This document shows positions 36,594 to 48,829 of a stretch of DNA of 64,000 bases, piece after piece. Source of the stretch: Strigamia acuminata (taxonomy: Eukaryota > Arthropoda > Chilopoda > Geophilomorpha > Linotaeniidae); contig OX442320.1 in assembly GCA_949358305.1 (NCBI GenBank), positions 6,712,259 to 6,776,258 on the forward strand, read 5' to 3'. The position numbers and the translations under genes were made by a program. Under the pieces are notes generated by a model. The model was given only the letters and a program-made list of their open reading frames with translations, had not been told where the DNA came from and did no database searches. The stretch's first letter is position 1; the number at the start of each line of letters is the position of its first letter.

Positions 36594-38916
36594 AAATCCG
36601 AAAATTCAAATAAACCCTTAAATCATTAAAACTCTTATTTTTTTAAACTTTTTTTCCCCAAACTCGTCTTGCCTACTCTACTTTGACACGTGCCACCTTT
36701 AGATAAAGTCATCATTTTTTTCCTTTAAAAAGGAAGCTTGGCATGGAATCCTCGAGAGACAACAAAAGGAGAAAAGAAGATTGTGAGGGTGTTGTCAGAG
36801 ATGGGTGACACAGGAAAGGAGAAAGAGGAAAAAGAGAAGAAAAGAGCACAAAAAAAAAAAAATCGGTCCCTACCTCCTCCTTTTACTGTCCTCCCAACGG
36901 ATGCTCAGTGAAGGAAATTTGTGGCCAAGGGGGTTGCGCATGATGGACGCTCCTCCATATACCTGTTGGTCAAAACGAAGATGGATGATGGTCTGCCTCG
37001 ACACCCATCCAACGCTGTCTCCCGAGTACTCCGCTAATGCGCTGCAGCCAAAACCGCACTGGAAACAAAATTCCGTCTCGAATACAAATGGCGCGTCCTA
37101 CTCCATTTTATCGATTGATTGACGCCTTCATATCTCAAAACACACCTTTTTTTCCATTCCCAACTCCAAAAAAATAAATAAAAAATAAAAATAAAATCAT
37201 TCTCTAACCGTCCTAGCGGGTCACCGAATGGGAACCTTGTGCCTTGTCCAGTCCAAAGGGGGGAATAGAAAACTCGGTTGCAGGCTTGCAGCTTGCCAAA
37301 TCTCCCCCGCCGTCTCCCCTTTAGTCGACGACCAATTGTAATGGAAATGGGGACTCCAGAAGGGGGCACGTGCTCTTGTACAAAGATGGGAGATGTTATT
37401 GTCTAGCCGTGACACACACAAAAAATATTAATAATATATAAAGAAATATAATTATAAATAATAATAGTTTGGTTTTCGAGGTGTCGCGTTTCACGACTCG
37501 CTGCACTCGCGATCCCCGCCACAGAAAGAAAACAATTTTGCGCAGTGATAATAATGTCTCTCTCGGTCTAAGCACTTTTCTCCATAACTAAGCACATGCG
37601 CATTACGCATTACCCCCTCAGTGTTGTTTCCTTTCCTCCTAATGAGATGTACGACGTGCCAACTTTCTCACGATTAGCGAGCCAGCCCAATCCATCAAAC
37701 GCTTCTTTAACTCCGGGTGCACGGCACCTGTCATCCTTGGACGCACAGCATTGGCCAGAGACGAACGCGACCCATCTCGAGTCATTTATGGATCATCAAA
37801 CTACCGAGACGAGACTTTCTCCTTCTATTCTACGCCAACCACAGGCATCAAAAGCTCGACGTGATTAAAATTTCATCGCCGTTTCGTCACGCGAATCGAA
37901 AACTCATGCATTATTGTTATTATTTCGTCTGTTTCCTGGCATTGTTTGTGGAAAAGTTTGTGCGAAATGTTTCGAGCGTGCTCTCGTCTGCCTCGGTGTG
38001 GCTTTTCTTTTAGACTAAGCGAATACAAGAACGTAAAAAAAGAAATGGAGTAAAAGAGGCCAGGTGGCAGCTTTCGTTTCAATCCCTTTGGGGAGTAAGA
38101 GAGGCATGGGGGTGGGGGTGGGGGGAATAAGTGCGGGAAGGGAGACAGGCGATCCCTGGCCCTGAGTCGAGGCTTGGAGCGATTTTCCTGCGTCAATATT
38201 GGAGCAGCCACTCAAGGTAGAGCACACAGACCAGTTCAAACAGCGAATTAACCTTGGGATCACGAGACCATTTTAACAACTCTGGAAAAATTAAATGAAA
38301 AAAGAAGCGAAGAAAGTGGAAAACCAATAAAATAATTGAGTCAAACATTGCTAACACCTATTAGGTTTAAGCTGTCGATGGATGGTCGATGGTGGTACAA
38401 AGGAAAATTAAATATTTGCAGTGTGGGGTACTTAGGAAAAATCGAATATTTGCTCAATACGCGACATCCTTGCAATGGGAAGGGTTTTGAGTGTGTGTGA
38501 TGTCAGTTAGAGTACTTGAACATACATTTTCTTCTTCTTTGCGAGAGAAATGTGCACACATTCCGAATAAAAAATCAACATTTTATCCTCGGATTGCACA
38601 TTTTAATTTAAATAAATAAAATTTCTCTTTTTGTTGCTGCGGCTTTGGAAACTGCAATATTTCTCAAAGAGTCCAAGTTTTTCAGCTTTAAATAAACCAC
38701 TATTGGTTTTTGTGCCATCCATGCTCTTTAATGTCTTCCTTCTAACCCCATTCTGCTTACACTGGGTATGCTGCATCAAACATGCCTCAACGAGTTATTT
38801 TATGTACTCGACTCTCAACTACCATTCCACGCATAATTTTCTTTTAATTTAATCGCTATAAAATTGTTTAGCGGAGCATTGCATCCTCAAGCAGATCCGT
38901 CCCTCGTTAGCCAACC
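36594..38916. other. non-coding stretch with two less AT-rich islands
   Basis: Islands are at about 36880-37400 and 37560-38260. Frames up to 112 residues occur on both strands in each and have no domain. A G-run (GGGGGTGGGGGTGGGGGG type) is at about 38107-38124. Confidence 0.4.
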
Positions 38917-39350
38917 CAGTGGTGAATCTAGACTTATTGGAGCCCAGAGGCTCGGGGCCCCCTCAACATACACTTACGCATATGTAGTCTACGTGAAAAA
39001 CCGACGGTGTTGGTGAAATGATGATTCGGGACGAGTCGCAACAAACAACTTGACAGTAACGTTTTAATGCAGGAACTGAACTGCAATAGTTCACAACAAT
39101 ACACAGTCGCGCGCAAAAATCGAACACTTTTATAGAACATTCTAGAATACTTAAACAATACTGTATTCGAAAATCGATTTATAGTAACAAAATATCACAT
39201 TGTACCCTTTTTGCAACTACCCATCAACGTCTGCACATGTATGCAAGAAGAAAGTATCAGCACAGGACATATTTGACACATACATTTTTTCCTGGGGGCC
39301 CCCTGTTGTGTTGGGGGCCCTTCATTAGCCTCATAATAGATCCACCCCTG
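38917..39350. mobile_element. 434-bp hAT MITE with 8-bp target duplication
   Basis: The left end CAGTGGTGAATCTA and the inverted right end CAGGGGTGGATCTA match at 12 of 14 positions, and GGGGCCCC lies a short way in from both ends. The flanking octamers AGCCAACC (38909-38916) and CTCCAACC (39351-39358) match at 6 of 8, as expected for an aged hAT insertion. A 74-residue minus-strand frame inside has no domain. Confidence 0.85.
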
Positions 39351-39384
39351 CTCCAACCCATCTCTTCGCTCTCTATATAAAGAT

Positions 39385-40140
39385 CACCCGTTGTTGTGTC
39401 GAAAACCACTGTCTCCATTTGGTAAACGTGATGTTTCCAAAGCTTTCGATACTTCCCTTTGTTCCTGCGTTCTTCGGTCTCTTAGTGATCAAAACACAGG
39501 CCCTTCTGACCGTTCATTCACCATTGCAAACGATTCCTCTGGCACTGCTTACGCCTCTACCAGAGGAGTCATTCAAGGTTCCGTTTTTGGCTCAATGTGC
39601 TATAACTCCCTCTCGGCTTCGATTTGCGCCATTAAATTCCGGTCCACTATTCGCTCCTACGTTGACGATAATTTTCTAACCTTCTCCTCCACAAACCTTG
39701 GCATTGACCTTGCATCTGACATTCACGCATGATTTATCCTTATTATCTGACTGGTATTCGGCTTATGCGGATTAACCCTAAAACACAAACCATCACTTTT
39801 TCTCGCCAATCTCATAAAAGGCCCACACCCCATCAGTCTATTGTTTAAAGTCATGAATCTCTCCTTGGACCCCCATCTTACGTTGTCGCCTTAACCAGTC
39901 TGCCTTCTGGTCAAGCACCTTTCATCATATGCTTCCCCTATCTGGAACTCATCCCCCAACCGCTTCAAGATCCCTGCTTATAACCGTGTCCTCCGCTCCA
40001 CATTCCGGATTCCCTGGAAATGATAACCTCTCGATTTCCAAACCCTTCCCCAAGCGCTGTGTTAACTATGGAACAAACTTCCAATTAAAATCCATGAAAC
40101 CATATTCTTCTGCTCAGCCTTCAATTACAGATTCCATTGC
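39385..40140 (+). mobile_element. broken non-LTR retrotransposon, reverse-transcriptase 3' part
   Basis: The frame from 39391 to 39732 encodes RT landmarks in order: DVSKAFD (motif A, at about 39430), GVIQGSVFGS (motif B), and YVDD (catalytic motif C, 39658-39669). A shifted frame just after reads LSDWYSAY and TITFSR, typical of the thumb-side region of LINE RTs. YASPIWNSSP follows at about 39928 in the first frame, and LWNKLP near 40070, both typical of LINE C-termini. The A-to-B spacing is short, there are at least two frameshifts and several stops, and no endonuclease is present. It is a dead 5'-truncated copy; the clade cannot be fixed by eye. Confidence 0.8.
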
Positions 40141-40470
40141 CAACAATTACACAGACACACGAAAAGACACCCACAATTCTCTTCTGGAGGGCAGGGCCCC
40201 TTCTAGTACAAGCATCCCCTGCCAGTTAAGTGTTCTAAGAACCTATATGCATCAGTCTACCAGCTGGAGTTGTTGAGAGACACTGTGTTCAACTTCAGTG
40301 AATTTTTTCTAGAAACTACGCGAAAGCCGTTTAGCTATTTTGTAATGACTGATTTACATAAACAATGTGCGGTAGTGAAATTTTGTTTCCTAACGCAGTC
40401 TCTCGCAACAACCATTGTTCTAGGTTCTAGGTTCTACATCAGCGTACCAGATTCTCACAACTCCTGCTGG

Positions 40471-40684
40471 TATACTCAAAACCACCACAACGTTGATGTA
40501 TTTAGCCTGTTTATGCCATGTGTTCTGCTACGTGGAAAAGTAGTTCTGTACCTTTGACAATGTTGGTAATCGATCACATGTCTGGACTTTTTTTACAAAT
40601 ATGGTGTTATGAGCTACTTTTTGTGCCACTACACCAGTGATACGGCTCGAACAATAGATCAACGTTGTGGTGGTTTTGAGTATA
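40471..40684. mobile_element. 214-bp MITE with TATACTCAAAACCACC ends
   Basis: The ends are perfect inverted copies for 27 bases, starting TATACTCAAAACCACCACAA. The body contains CACTACACCAG followed by GGCTCG and GGAAAAGTAGTTC. It has no frame. If TA is the target duplication the element proper starts two bases in. Confidence 0.9.
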
Positions 40685-40693
40685 GTTTAAAAT

Positions 40694-40738
40694 TCAGTAG
40701 TTCGTTATATCGCGATTCGTTATAAAGCGTTTCGACTG
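40694..40738. mobile_element. pogo-like MITE right-end fragment (copy 5)
   Basis: TTCGTTATATCGCGATTCGT then TATAAAGCGTTTCGACTG matches the right ends of the other pogo-like copies. TA follows. The left half is missing. Confidence 0.75.
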
Positions 40739-40740
40739 TA

Positions 40741-43700
40741 ACATGTTTTGGTACTTACAGAATTCTGTTAAAGCAGACGTCTAACTGTCCTATCCAATGG
40801 TGCAGAATTCCAAAACGATGGAGATCCACCAAAGTTGGCTAAAAAAGAAATAAAATGAAAAAATTAGTATATTTTGATGGAATAAAATTAAAACAAGAAG
40901 CTCTTCGAATGTATTAGAGACATAAAATCTATCTCTAAACATGACTCAATTTCAATCTCAAATTGAATGAGGTGCAGCTACATTTTCTCTAAGACAATGA
41001 CCACTTTCTATTCGGCCACAGTGACCATAAAATTGGATATTGTAACAGCAGGGCAACCCAAGAAACAAAACATGTGAATAAAACATTCACTCTCTTTCAG
41101 CGAGTCTTTTTGGAAAGCAAATACTTTCACAAACTATAAAACAAGAACTAGATTGAGCCACTCTATCAAACTATATCTGCAAAGTAAACTTTAAAAAAAA
41201 AAAAAAAAAAGGTAACCATATATCCATAAACGAAAACTGATTATGTCCTAACACATGTGAATGCATCCATAAAATAACATGATTTAGAAAGAAAATAAAG
41301 CAGGCGGAAGCACAAGAAAATGGATTGACAAACTTAAGCAAAGCACCACACAGAGGACCTGCTCAACTGAACCACAATTTATTGGAAAAGCTTGTGAGCA
41401 TTCTTTCAAGTTAAAGTAAAATAAAGTGTAGTTTGAAAAATTCTCAACGCTTGTTGTTTTCTTTTCATGCATCACGGGATGAGAAGCGAGACACGTGAGC
41501 AATTAGTTTGGACTTTTCATCCAAGGAGGGAAAGTAACAAAAATGAGTGGGTAAGTAAAGAAAACATAATTCATTGTGTCGCATTTTGCTGCTTGACGCT
41601 CTGGTTGGAATAAATTGTAGGTGGAAAAAAGCTTGATGTGAACAAGATGGTGTTTTTGGTGGTCCTTGCGAGTAATGGGAGGAAAAATCTTCCCCAGCCT
41701 CATCATCTTGTCTTTTAGTAATGACCAAAACCACTTGCACGTAACATAAATATTTCAACTATAATTATAATATTTAGCATTTAATGCACAACCATTTTAT
41801 TTTCGAAAAAAAAGATGATTTAGAGAGGTTCAATTTCCTGTGTATAAAAGTTAGACCAAAAACTTTTTTTTTTAATATAAAAATAAATTGAAGAAATTAA
41901 AATGAAAATTTAAAAAAATTTTTTTAGAAGAAATATTTTTGGCCTCGGGTTAATCAGGAATATATGGAATCGTGTTGCAGTCTTTGCAGAGTTAATATGA
42001 GAAAGATTTTTCATTATTTGATTCAGGATTCGACCTCCTCTCCTCCAAGAGTAAAGTCAAAAATAAGAAGGAGGGAAGGGAAAAAAAAGCCTCAACTAAA
42101 CATTTTTTTTTTTTATCTTTTTATTATTTTTTTTTATTTCAAGATAAAAGAAAAGAAAATGAGACAGGAATTAAAAAGTATGGATCTTTCGTGCAATTAA
42201 ATTTTAATTTTGGATTGGAACGAGCAAAATGAAAAAAGATGAAGTTGAAAAAAAAAAGAATTGGCAACCCCTATAACAACTGTCAAATCTAATCACCAAT
42301 TTTGAAAAGTCATGCCAAATTAATGAGTTTAATATTTATATTGCGAAGGTAGAATTTCTCAAAACACCAGAATACGCAATTGCCGGATAATAAAACAAAA
42401 AAAAAAAAACTCAATTTTCAACTGTCGAATTAAAAATAATTAACCGCTCGGAAAAATATATTCCAACTCTTGATTGTTTCGTAGTTTCGTCTAAATGCCT
42501 TATTCCTCGTCGTTCTGTTTGTTCAGGTGAAAAAGAAAGGGATTTTGTTTAGCCAGAGGTGCAAATTGCAAAATAGGCCTAATCGTAAACAAAATAAAAA
42601 CGAGCTTCTTCCACGCATGGATGAAAAACATTATTAAATTTCATAGGAAAAGAGCTCCTGCCACGTTTCGTTTTACCTCTTGCCACCACTTTTCTCTCCC
42701 CCGACCCTCCACCCTCCACACCCCCTTGCATATACACATTTTTTTTATTTCGCAGTTTTCTGCCATTTCCTTTTACATCCCTTAGCTTTATTTTACAAGG
42801 AATTAGAGGTTCACCTTTAGCATCTCATATCTACGATCCGCAAAGAAAAATTAATTAAATAAATACCTCGAAAAAAAAATTAATAATTAAAACGACTTTA
42901 GAAAAAATTGAGAGTAAAAACCGTAAACTAGAAAACTGTACAAAAAAATTAATATATATTTAACAAAAAATAAAATAAGTGATCCTACAACATTTCCCAC
43001 TCGTTTATTTGATTTTTTCCAACTGATTTCAAAGATAACACGGAAAAATATATAAAAAAGTCATTTTGCAATGACGAATGATTAATACATTTAATATCCG
43101 GTTGATTATATCAGCCATGCTCATACAGAGCGAAGTATTATCTTTAAAAACGAAAAAAAAAGAGAGGAAATCAAGAAAAGTAATTCAGTAACAAGAAATA
43201 TAATTTCAAACATTATCAAGTTGCGTGTTGCAATTCAAAGCGGTTTAATAAAACAATAGAAATCGATACGGATGAAGAAATACAAGCAGAGGCTCGAGAA
43301 AAAATCTGAGCAATTGTTTGCCAATATTTGTTGCCATCTTTAGGTATGGTATTGAGTGTGAAGGTTTTTCCAGATGGAATCAACCATGTGCAAGAAATCA
43401 ATGAAAGACAATGCAGCACCGTCGACTGGAAACCGGCAAACCACTACGTGTTTGCGAGAAGGGTTTCAACCATTTCTAAAATGGCTGCCCTTCAAATTTA
43501 TACTCGAAAAGAATGGAAAATAAAAACGGTGTACGAATAAAATAAACATAGAGTTTACGAGGTTGCAAAAAAAGGGATCGTAACTTATTTTATTGGCTTC
43601 TCGTAAACCATGCTTGCTAAATAAAGAAGTGGAAGGGGAAGAAATGAGCTATTACGTGGTTTCTTTCGATACTAATACAGCCAAATCTTACTTTACAAAA

Positions 43701-43852
43701 ATATTATTTGAAATGAATCCCACAATAATAATAATATCAAATTTCGAAAAGGTTTGTATACCGAGAAAATAAATCTGCAGTGTCCGCAGTTTAATGTAGT
43801 ATCCAACAAAAGGGCAATAAGAAATAGAAAGGCAGAGCTTTTAGATTAGACC
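40741..43852. other. AT-rich non-coding stretch
   Basis: No gene was recognised. A long A run is at about 41192-41210. Frames on the minus strand at 41284-41758 have no domain. Confidence 0.5.
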
Positions 43853-43935
43853 CAGCGGTTCTTAACCTTTGAGGAGTACCGCAACCCTTGGATTCTCTAA
43901 ATATATTATCGCACTCCTTTGAAAAATGGTCAGGT
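43853..43935. mobile_element. hAT-like left-end fragment (CAGCGGTTCTTAACC)
   Basis: CAGCGGTTCTTAACCTTTGAGG followed by ACCGCAACCC is the common hAT terminal type CAGNGGTTCTNAACC. No matching right end is visible before the tandem array at 44070. Confidence 0.55.
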
Positions 43936-44069
43936 TTTTCCCTATAAACAATGAAAATTGTTATTCGTTACTGTAGAAAAGAGTGTGTGCGCTTATTCTA
44001 AACTAGTGGGTCTCCCTTACAATTATTTGCCACGGAATTGCAACTTTGCTCAACATTGAGTTGTTCGTT

Positions 44070-44420
44070 GCCCTAAAATGGCATTTTCCGCCCTAAAATG
44101 GAATTTTTCCGCCCTAAAATGACATTTTTCCGCCCTAAAATGAGATTTTTCCGCCCTAAAATGACATTTTTCCGCCCTAAAATAGGATTTTTCCGCCCTA
44201 AAATGACATTTTTCCGTCATAAAATGAGATTTTTCCCCCAAAAATAGCATTTTTCCACCATAAAATGAGATTTTTCCCCAAAAATAGCATTTTTCCGCCC
44301 AAAAATGGCATTTTTCCGCCCAAAAATGGCATTTTTCCGCCCAAAAATGGCATTTTTCCGCCCAAAAATAGCATTTTTCCGCCCAAAAATGGCATTTTTC
44401 CGCCATAAAACGACATTTCT
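44070..44420. repeat. 21-bp tandem array in two sequence blocks
   Basis: About 17 units. The first block is CCGCCCTAAAATGACATTTTT, a middle block is degenerate (CCCCAAAAATAGCATTTTT), and the last block is nearly uniform CCGCCCAAAAATGGCATTTT. The period is a multiple of three, so long frames reading FWAEKCH and FRPKMA appear on both strands; these are not genes. Weaker units continue to about 44510. Confidence 0.95.
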
Positions 44421-45513
44421 CAGGTCAAAATTTCAGACTAAAAATATGAAAATGGCATTTTCAGCCTATTTTCACCAATTTAGGCCATTTGTCAGCCCAA
44501 AAACAACTTATTCCTTTCTCCCACCATCTATCGGTGGTTTTCCTTAATGTTTAATCCGTTATATTTCAGCGGCTGATCGCGGTAGACGGCTAGTCTATAC
44601 TCAAATGTAACCAATATAATCTACAAGTCTATATGTTAAATAACCTCTTGCACCCCAGAAGGAACGTCTCGCTTGGTAAAAAAGTTTTTGCAGCACAATT
44701 GGTCTTCAGTATTGCCAGGCTTAAGATGAGTTAGGACAGGTTAGGTCAGATAGGACAGAATAGGATAGCATGTCATGTTATTTTCCAACGGCGCCAAGCA
44801 TTGCCAAATGAAAATTCTACGACTTATCCACCAGGTGGGAGGAAAATCCATTAAACCAAAAACGAAGAAGAAAAAACTACTTTCTCTTGAAACTGAAGGA
44901 TTAATGTACTTTGCTCCTGTCATTTTAGCAATGATAAAAGCTTCACTGAACACTCTAGTAGTTGCATTAGTTTGGTTAGGCTTGAAAAAAAGCGCTTGGC
45001 AGGATGAGCGAATGAGAAAATCATAGCAGTGTGGCAGATCTATTATGTCGACTGGGTAGAAATCGTTCACCATAATAAACAGACAACATTAATTTTTCCT
45101 TACACCAAGGAAAAGACAAGACTATTCCGCCCGAAGAGAGCAAAAGTAATTATTTTTTTAAACCTTAATCCTTTAATGCAAACATTTTCTATTAAAAAAG
45201 AAAGATTCTCGACTTCTTTCTCCCTAATGTTTACTTACATCAATGATTATTTTGATAAAGTTATTTCTTATCTTCCACTCCCCCTATTTCCATACAAAGA
45301 TTTGTATCAAAAAAAGGGAAATTGAATATGTACATTGCAGAATTTAAATTAAAAATAGAAATGAAAACCTTAGCAGCTTCACTTTCATCGCATCCTCCGT
45401 TCTTCCCCCCCAACTTTTATTATATTTTCTAACTCGAAAAGAAAATCTAAGTTCCAGTATGCTTAATTTTTGTATCTTTGCTTCCAAGTATAAAATCACA
45501 AGGCCAAGATCTA
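44421..45513. other. non-coding stretch
   Basis: No gene was recognised. A GTTAGGACAG/GATAGGACAG-type short repeat is at about 44727-44768. Confidence 0.45.
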
Positions 45514-45997
45514 CCGTATATACTCGCGTATAATGCGATCCGCGTATAATGCGACCCCCCCCCACTTTAAGGCGCCTTTTTTGCAATAAATGGTGTACGC
45601 GCGTATAATGCGAGTTACCGTAGTGGTGTGCCACAACAATGGAAAAATGATAAACAAAAGTTTATTTATTTAGGTGAAAAGTAATTTTAAAATCCAAAAA
45701 ATTCTTTTTCCTCTTCTGAGTCATTGAACATTTCTTTTATGAACGTTTCGGATTGTTGGATTCTTGCATTATTCGATTGTTGGATTGTCGGTAGGTTGGA
45801 TGGTTGTATTGTGTGTTGTAAGCGATGGCCGAAGTTATATACGGTCGTAATGCGCGCGTAATACGAAAGAAATACGAAACGTAGTACGTACGTTACGTTA
45901 ATTTTTTTTTTTTTATTACGCGCGTATAGTGCGACCCCCCCAAACACAGGGACTAATTTTAGCATAAATATTTCGCACTATACGCGAGTATACACGG
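45514..45997. mobile_element. 484-bp CCGTATATACTCGCG element with TA target duplication
   Basis: The left end CCGTATATACTCGCGTATAA and the inverted right end CCGTGTATACTCGCGTATAG are near-identical. TA stands at both borders (45512-45513, 45998-45999). Inside are repeats of GCGTATAATGCGACCCCCC type on both flanks, and a minus-strand frame in the middle (see next entry). Confidence 0.88.
45687..45800 (-). pseudogene. possible transposase C-terminal relic inside the CCGTA element
   Basis: The minus-strand frame ends with an acidic-aromatic tail FNDSEEEKEFFGF and a stop. Such Asp/Glu-rich tails ending in a short aromatic motif are seen at the C-termini of pogo/Tigger-type DDE transposases. Upstream the same frame runs through low-complexity Gln/Asn-Ser sequence. 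No DDE catalytic core is present. I infer an internally deleted element that kept the 3' end of its transposase gene; similarity is by eye only. Confidence 0.4.
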
Positions 45998-46056
45998 TAT
46001 ACCTAAAACCTCACTAACGGAACTAAAAATCCTTTATTATCATTACCTGGCCAACC

Positions 46057-46071
46057 GTTGCTAGGGGAAAC
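46057..46071. promoter_or_regulatory. X-box-like site with one extra spacer base
   Basis: GTTGC-TAGGG-GAAAC resembles the GTTGCTAGGCAAC form of RFX sites with altered spacing. Weak. Confidence 0.25.
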
Positions 46072-47156
46072 TGTAGAAGCTGCATGCATTGTATTGTTGC
46101 CAATACAATGTACTTCCTAACTGTGCTCAAACCTGCAAACACACCACATTAATACTGAAATTCGCCATCAAAACATGTGTCTCAAGAGTGCATGTTAAAT
46201 CCAAGTGGAAAAATGGAACCTCTTGCTCAAAGATTTGTTCAACTAGTCTCGCTATCTCTTGTTTGTTTACCGTGTCCAAGGACCCCACCTTCCCAAAGGA
46301 CCGAAGCAGCAAACAAAAAATTCTGCATTATTGATAAATAACTAATCCTTGACTTCCCAAACAGTGGCAATCTCTAAGAGAAAAAGTATTTAAATAAATA
46401 ATCAATAAATTAAGAGCCCAAATTTGTCTTGTTAGCCACGAATCACTAATCACCTCGTGTGCAAGCACTTAGGCTTTCTAAATCATTTACATTTGTTGCT
46501 AAAAACATAAATAAAATCTAACTTTAAAAAGAACATGCAAAAAAGATGTACATTGAAAAGCATAATAGGCTTTGTCTTCTTTTCAATGACGGCTAATTAT
46601 ATTTTAATTTAAAGGATTAGTCCATTTATGGTTGACAAGCCAAATAACACAGCTGTCCAAACAAACAGGAGAATAAGAGACGCGACTGTCCCCTGGGATT
46701 CACGAGAAAGACCTTCGTCTATACTTGCCATAGATTCAATTTGGGATAATTATCCATAATGAAATTTTGCATCGAAACAAAGGAAGCTAAACAAGTTGCT
46801 GTGTTTGGGAAGAGGAACAAATCCCGATAAAATTAGGTGCCAATTAATAAAGCCCGCTATTTTCTTTCATTATACATCCACTATGTGCAACTAAATGCAT
46901 TTATGCAATTCCCAGCCACACAAAACAACTCGCACACAACTTTTCTTGCGCTTATCTTGGATGTTGTCAGCAAAAGATTGTCTGCTTATATCTTGGTGGA
47001 CATGGCTGCTTTCAGTTGCCCATATGATGAAAAAATATATTTTACAATACATTGCTTTTCACTTAATGCAATCCAAAATGTATAGCATTTCGTGCAATTA
47101 TGTCTATTATTTATACATGTATGTATTTATTTGTAACGGCGACCCATCTATGGACA
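46072..47156. other. non-coding stretch
   Basis: AT-rich DNA without recognised features. Confidence 0.5.
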
Positions 47157-47323
47157 AAGTCGAAACTCTTTATAACGAATCGCAAGAGACCCGAAAAATC
47201 GATTCGTTACATCGAAAATTTTAACATGGTGTTCTATGGCCAGCCAAACAAACCGGCCATTTTTAGGTATTCGTTACATCGATAATTCGTTATATCGCGA
47301 TTCGTTATAAAGAGTTTCGACTG
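47157..47323. mobile_element. pogo-like MITE, copy 2 (full length)
   Basis: The ends GTCGAAACTCTTTATAACGA and TATAAAGAGTTTCGACTG are inverted; the first C of CAGTCG is changed to A. The middle, ACATGGTGTTCTATGGCCAG then CCAAACAAACC, is shared with the copies at 55 and 58 kb. Confidence 0.88.
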
Positions 47324-47384
47324 TACATGCTTCTGTAACTATAATCTACTAAGCCTACGACAATCTGCCGATATCTATTGACAG

Positions 47385-47440
47385 GACATGGGCCCCTATG
47401 TTGTGCCTAGGGCCCTCAACGACCTTAATCCGGCCCTTTG
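47385..47440. mobile_element. solo hAT-like end (CGGATTAAGG type)
   Basis: GGCCCC, TAGGGCCC and CTTAATCCGGCCCTTT are the reversed form of the widespread hAT MITE end CAGGGCCGGATTAAGG. Only one end is present, 62 bp after the pogo-like copy. Confidence 0.55.
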
Positions 47441-48829
47441 TCTATATATTTTATGTTTTCGTCATTACAAGGTGGATATTAATGTATATAAAAAAATAAC
47501 AGATGTATTTTGCCTTATTTGGTTGTTTTTCCTTGAAATCCCAAACTTGAATCTCGTTAAACCCTTGATATCCAAGATTACAAGTAAAATTTTAATTCGC
47601 AATTTAAACAACGAATGAAGCATTAAACAAACATCTCAAAATGACTGATTTCATATCAAATATTTAATAAAATTCGTCAATCTGAATTCCACACAGTAAC
47701 CATGACGATGCATACATAACTACAACGTTAATAATTGAATGTAACGGTATGTTCAATTAGAAAGAAGAAAAAAAATTGAAAAGTATGTTGAATAAAGATG
47801 TGAGCCAGTACTTATTATTTCTTCACAGCGAAAAATGATAAAGACAAAGTAGAAGGCGAACTTAAAAAAAAAAATAGCGTCGCTTCTAAAATGAAATTCA
47901 TGTTCCTTCTTCTAAAAGATGGAGAATGTTTTATGCTAACAACCAACTCTTTTGTCAAAAGTTTTGCCTTTCAGCTACAAGTGCGCCTTTCATAGAATGT
48001 CTAACTCTTTGAATCCATAACTCAATCACGCTTACCTCAAACATAACAAATTTCCAAAATACAAAAGACAAAAAAAAATAATATTATAAATAATTTAAAA
48101 AAAAAAAAAAAAATTTTCAAATGTAAAACTTTTTTGATATTAAAAAACTAAAACTAAAAATTAGAAGTTGAATAATTTTGGATAAAACTAATGTATTTTC
48201 AGCAGAAACGTTTATTTTAGCATTTATGCTCCATTTTATCGTCAAAAAACACGCAACAAACTCAGAAAAATAATTAATCATTCATGAACGCAAAAAGTAG
48301 AGTACCAAAGTAGCTCATTATTTAATAAACAGCAAAGAGAAGTTGGAAGCTAATGGTTTCAAATGTGGCTTTTTATGACGGCATTACACAATCAGTTAAA
48401 AATTGAATTCAAGCTACATATCTCGCTTTATGAATATAAAACAAAAACTTAAAAATTCCACATTTTAATATATGAATATTAATATATTGTCAATGTTCAT
48501 CCACGACTCAAACACAAGCCCTCGTCCTCCAAACGTCAAATCCATGTCAGCGACTTTTAATGCCTGTCTTATATATATATCTACACTCATCCCTCGGGAA
48601 ATGCTCATCGTCCTTAAAGAACCCTCAAAAGAAAAATCCTTCACAACGTGCCTTTCCAAAGTGAACAACAACATTTAAAAAGAAAGAAAGAAAAAAAAAA
48701 ACATTAAATTAAAAGTTAAAAAGGAAAAAGCAAAAAAAAATTAACTTTGATGCGTTTAAAATTCACAAAACGTCGCATTGAACTGGATTTGAATACCAAT
48801 TACATACGAATGTGCACGAAATAGAGAAA
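47441..48829. other. AT-rich non-coding stretch
   Basis: A/T runs (about 48096-48112) and no recognised gene. Confidence 0.5.

Noticed and set aside
44050..44416. 118-residue frame with FWAEKCH repeats
   Set aside because: It is only the translation of the 21-bp tandem array; frames on the other strand are open too.
44727..44768. Possible interstitial telomeric TTAGG repeat
   Set aside because: The units are irregular (GTTAGGACAG, GGTTAGGTCAG, GATAGGACAG) and few; no true TTAGG tandem run.
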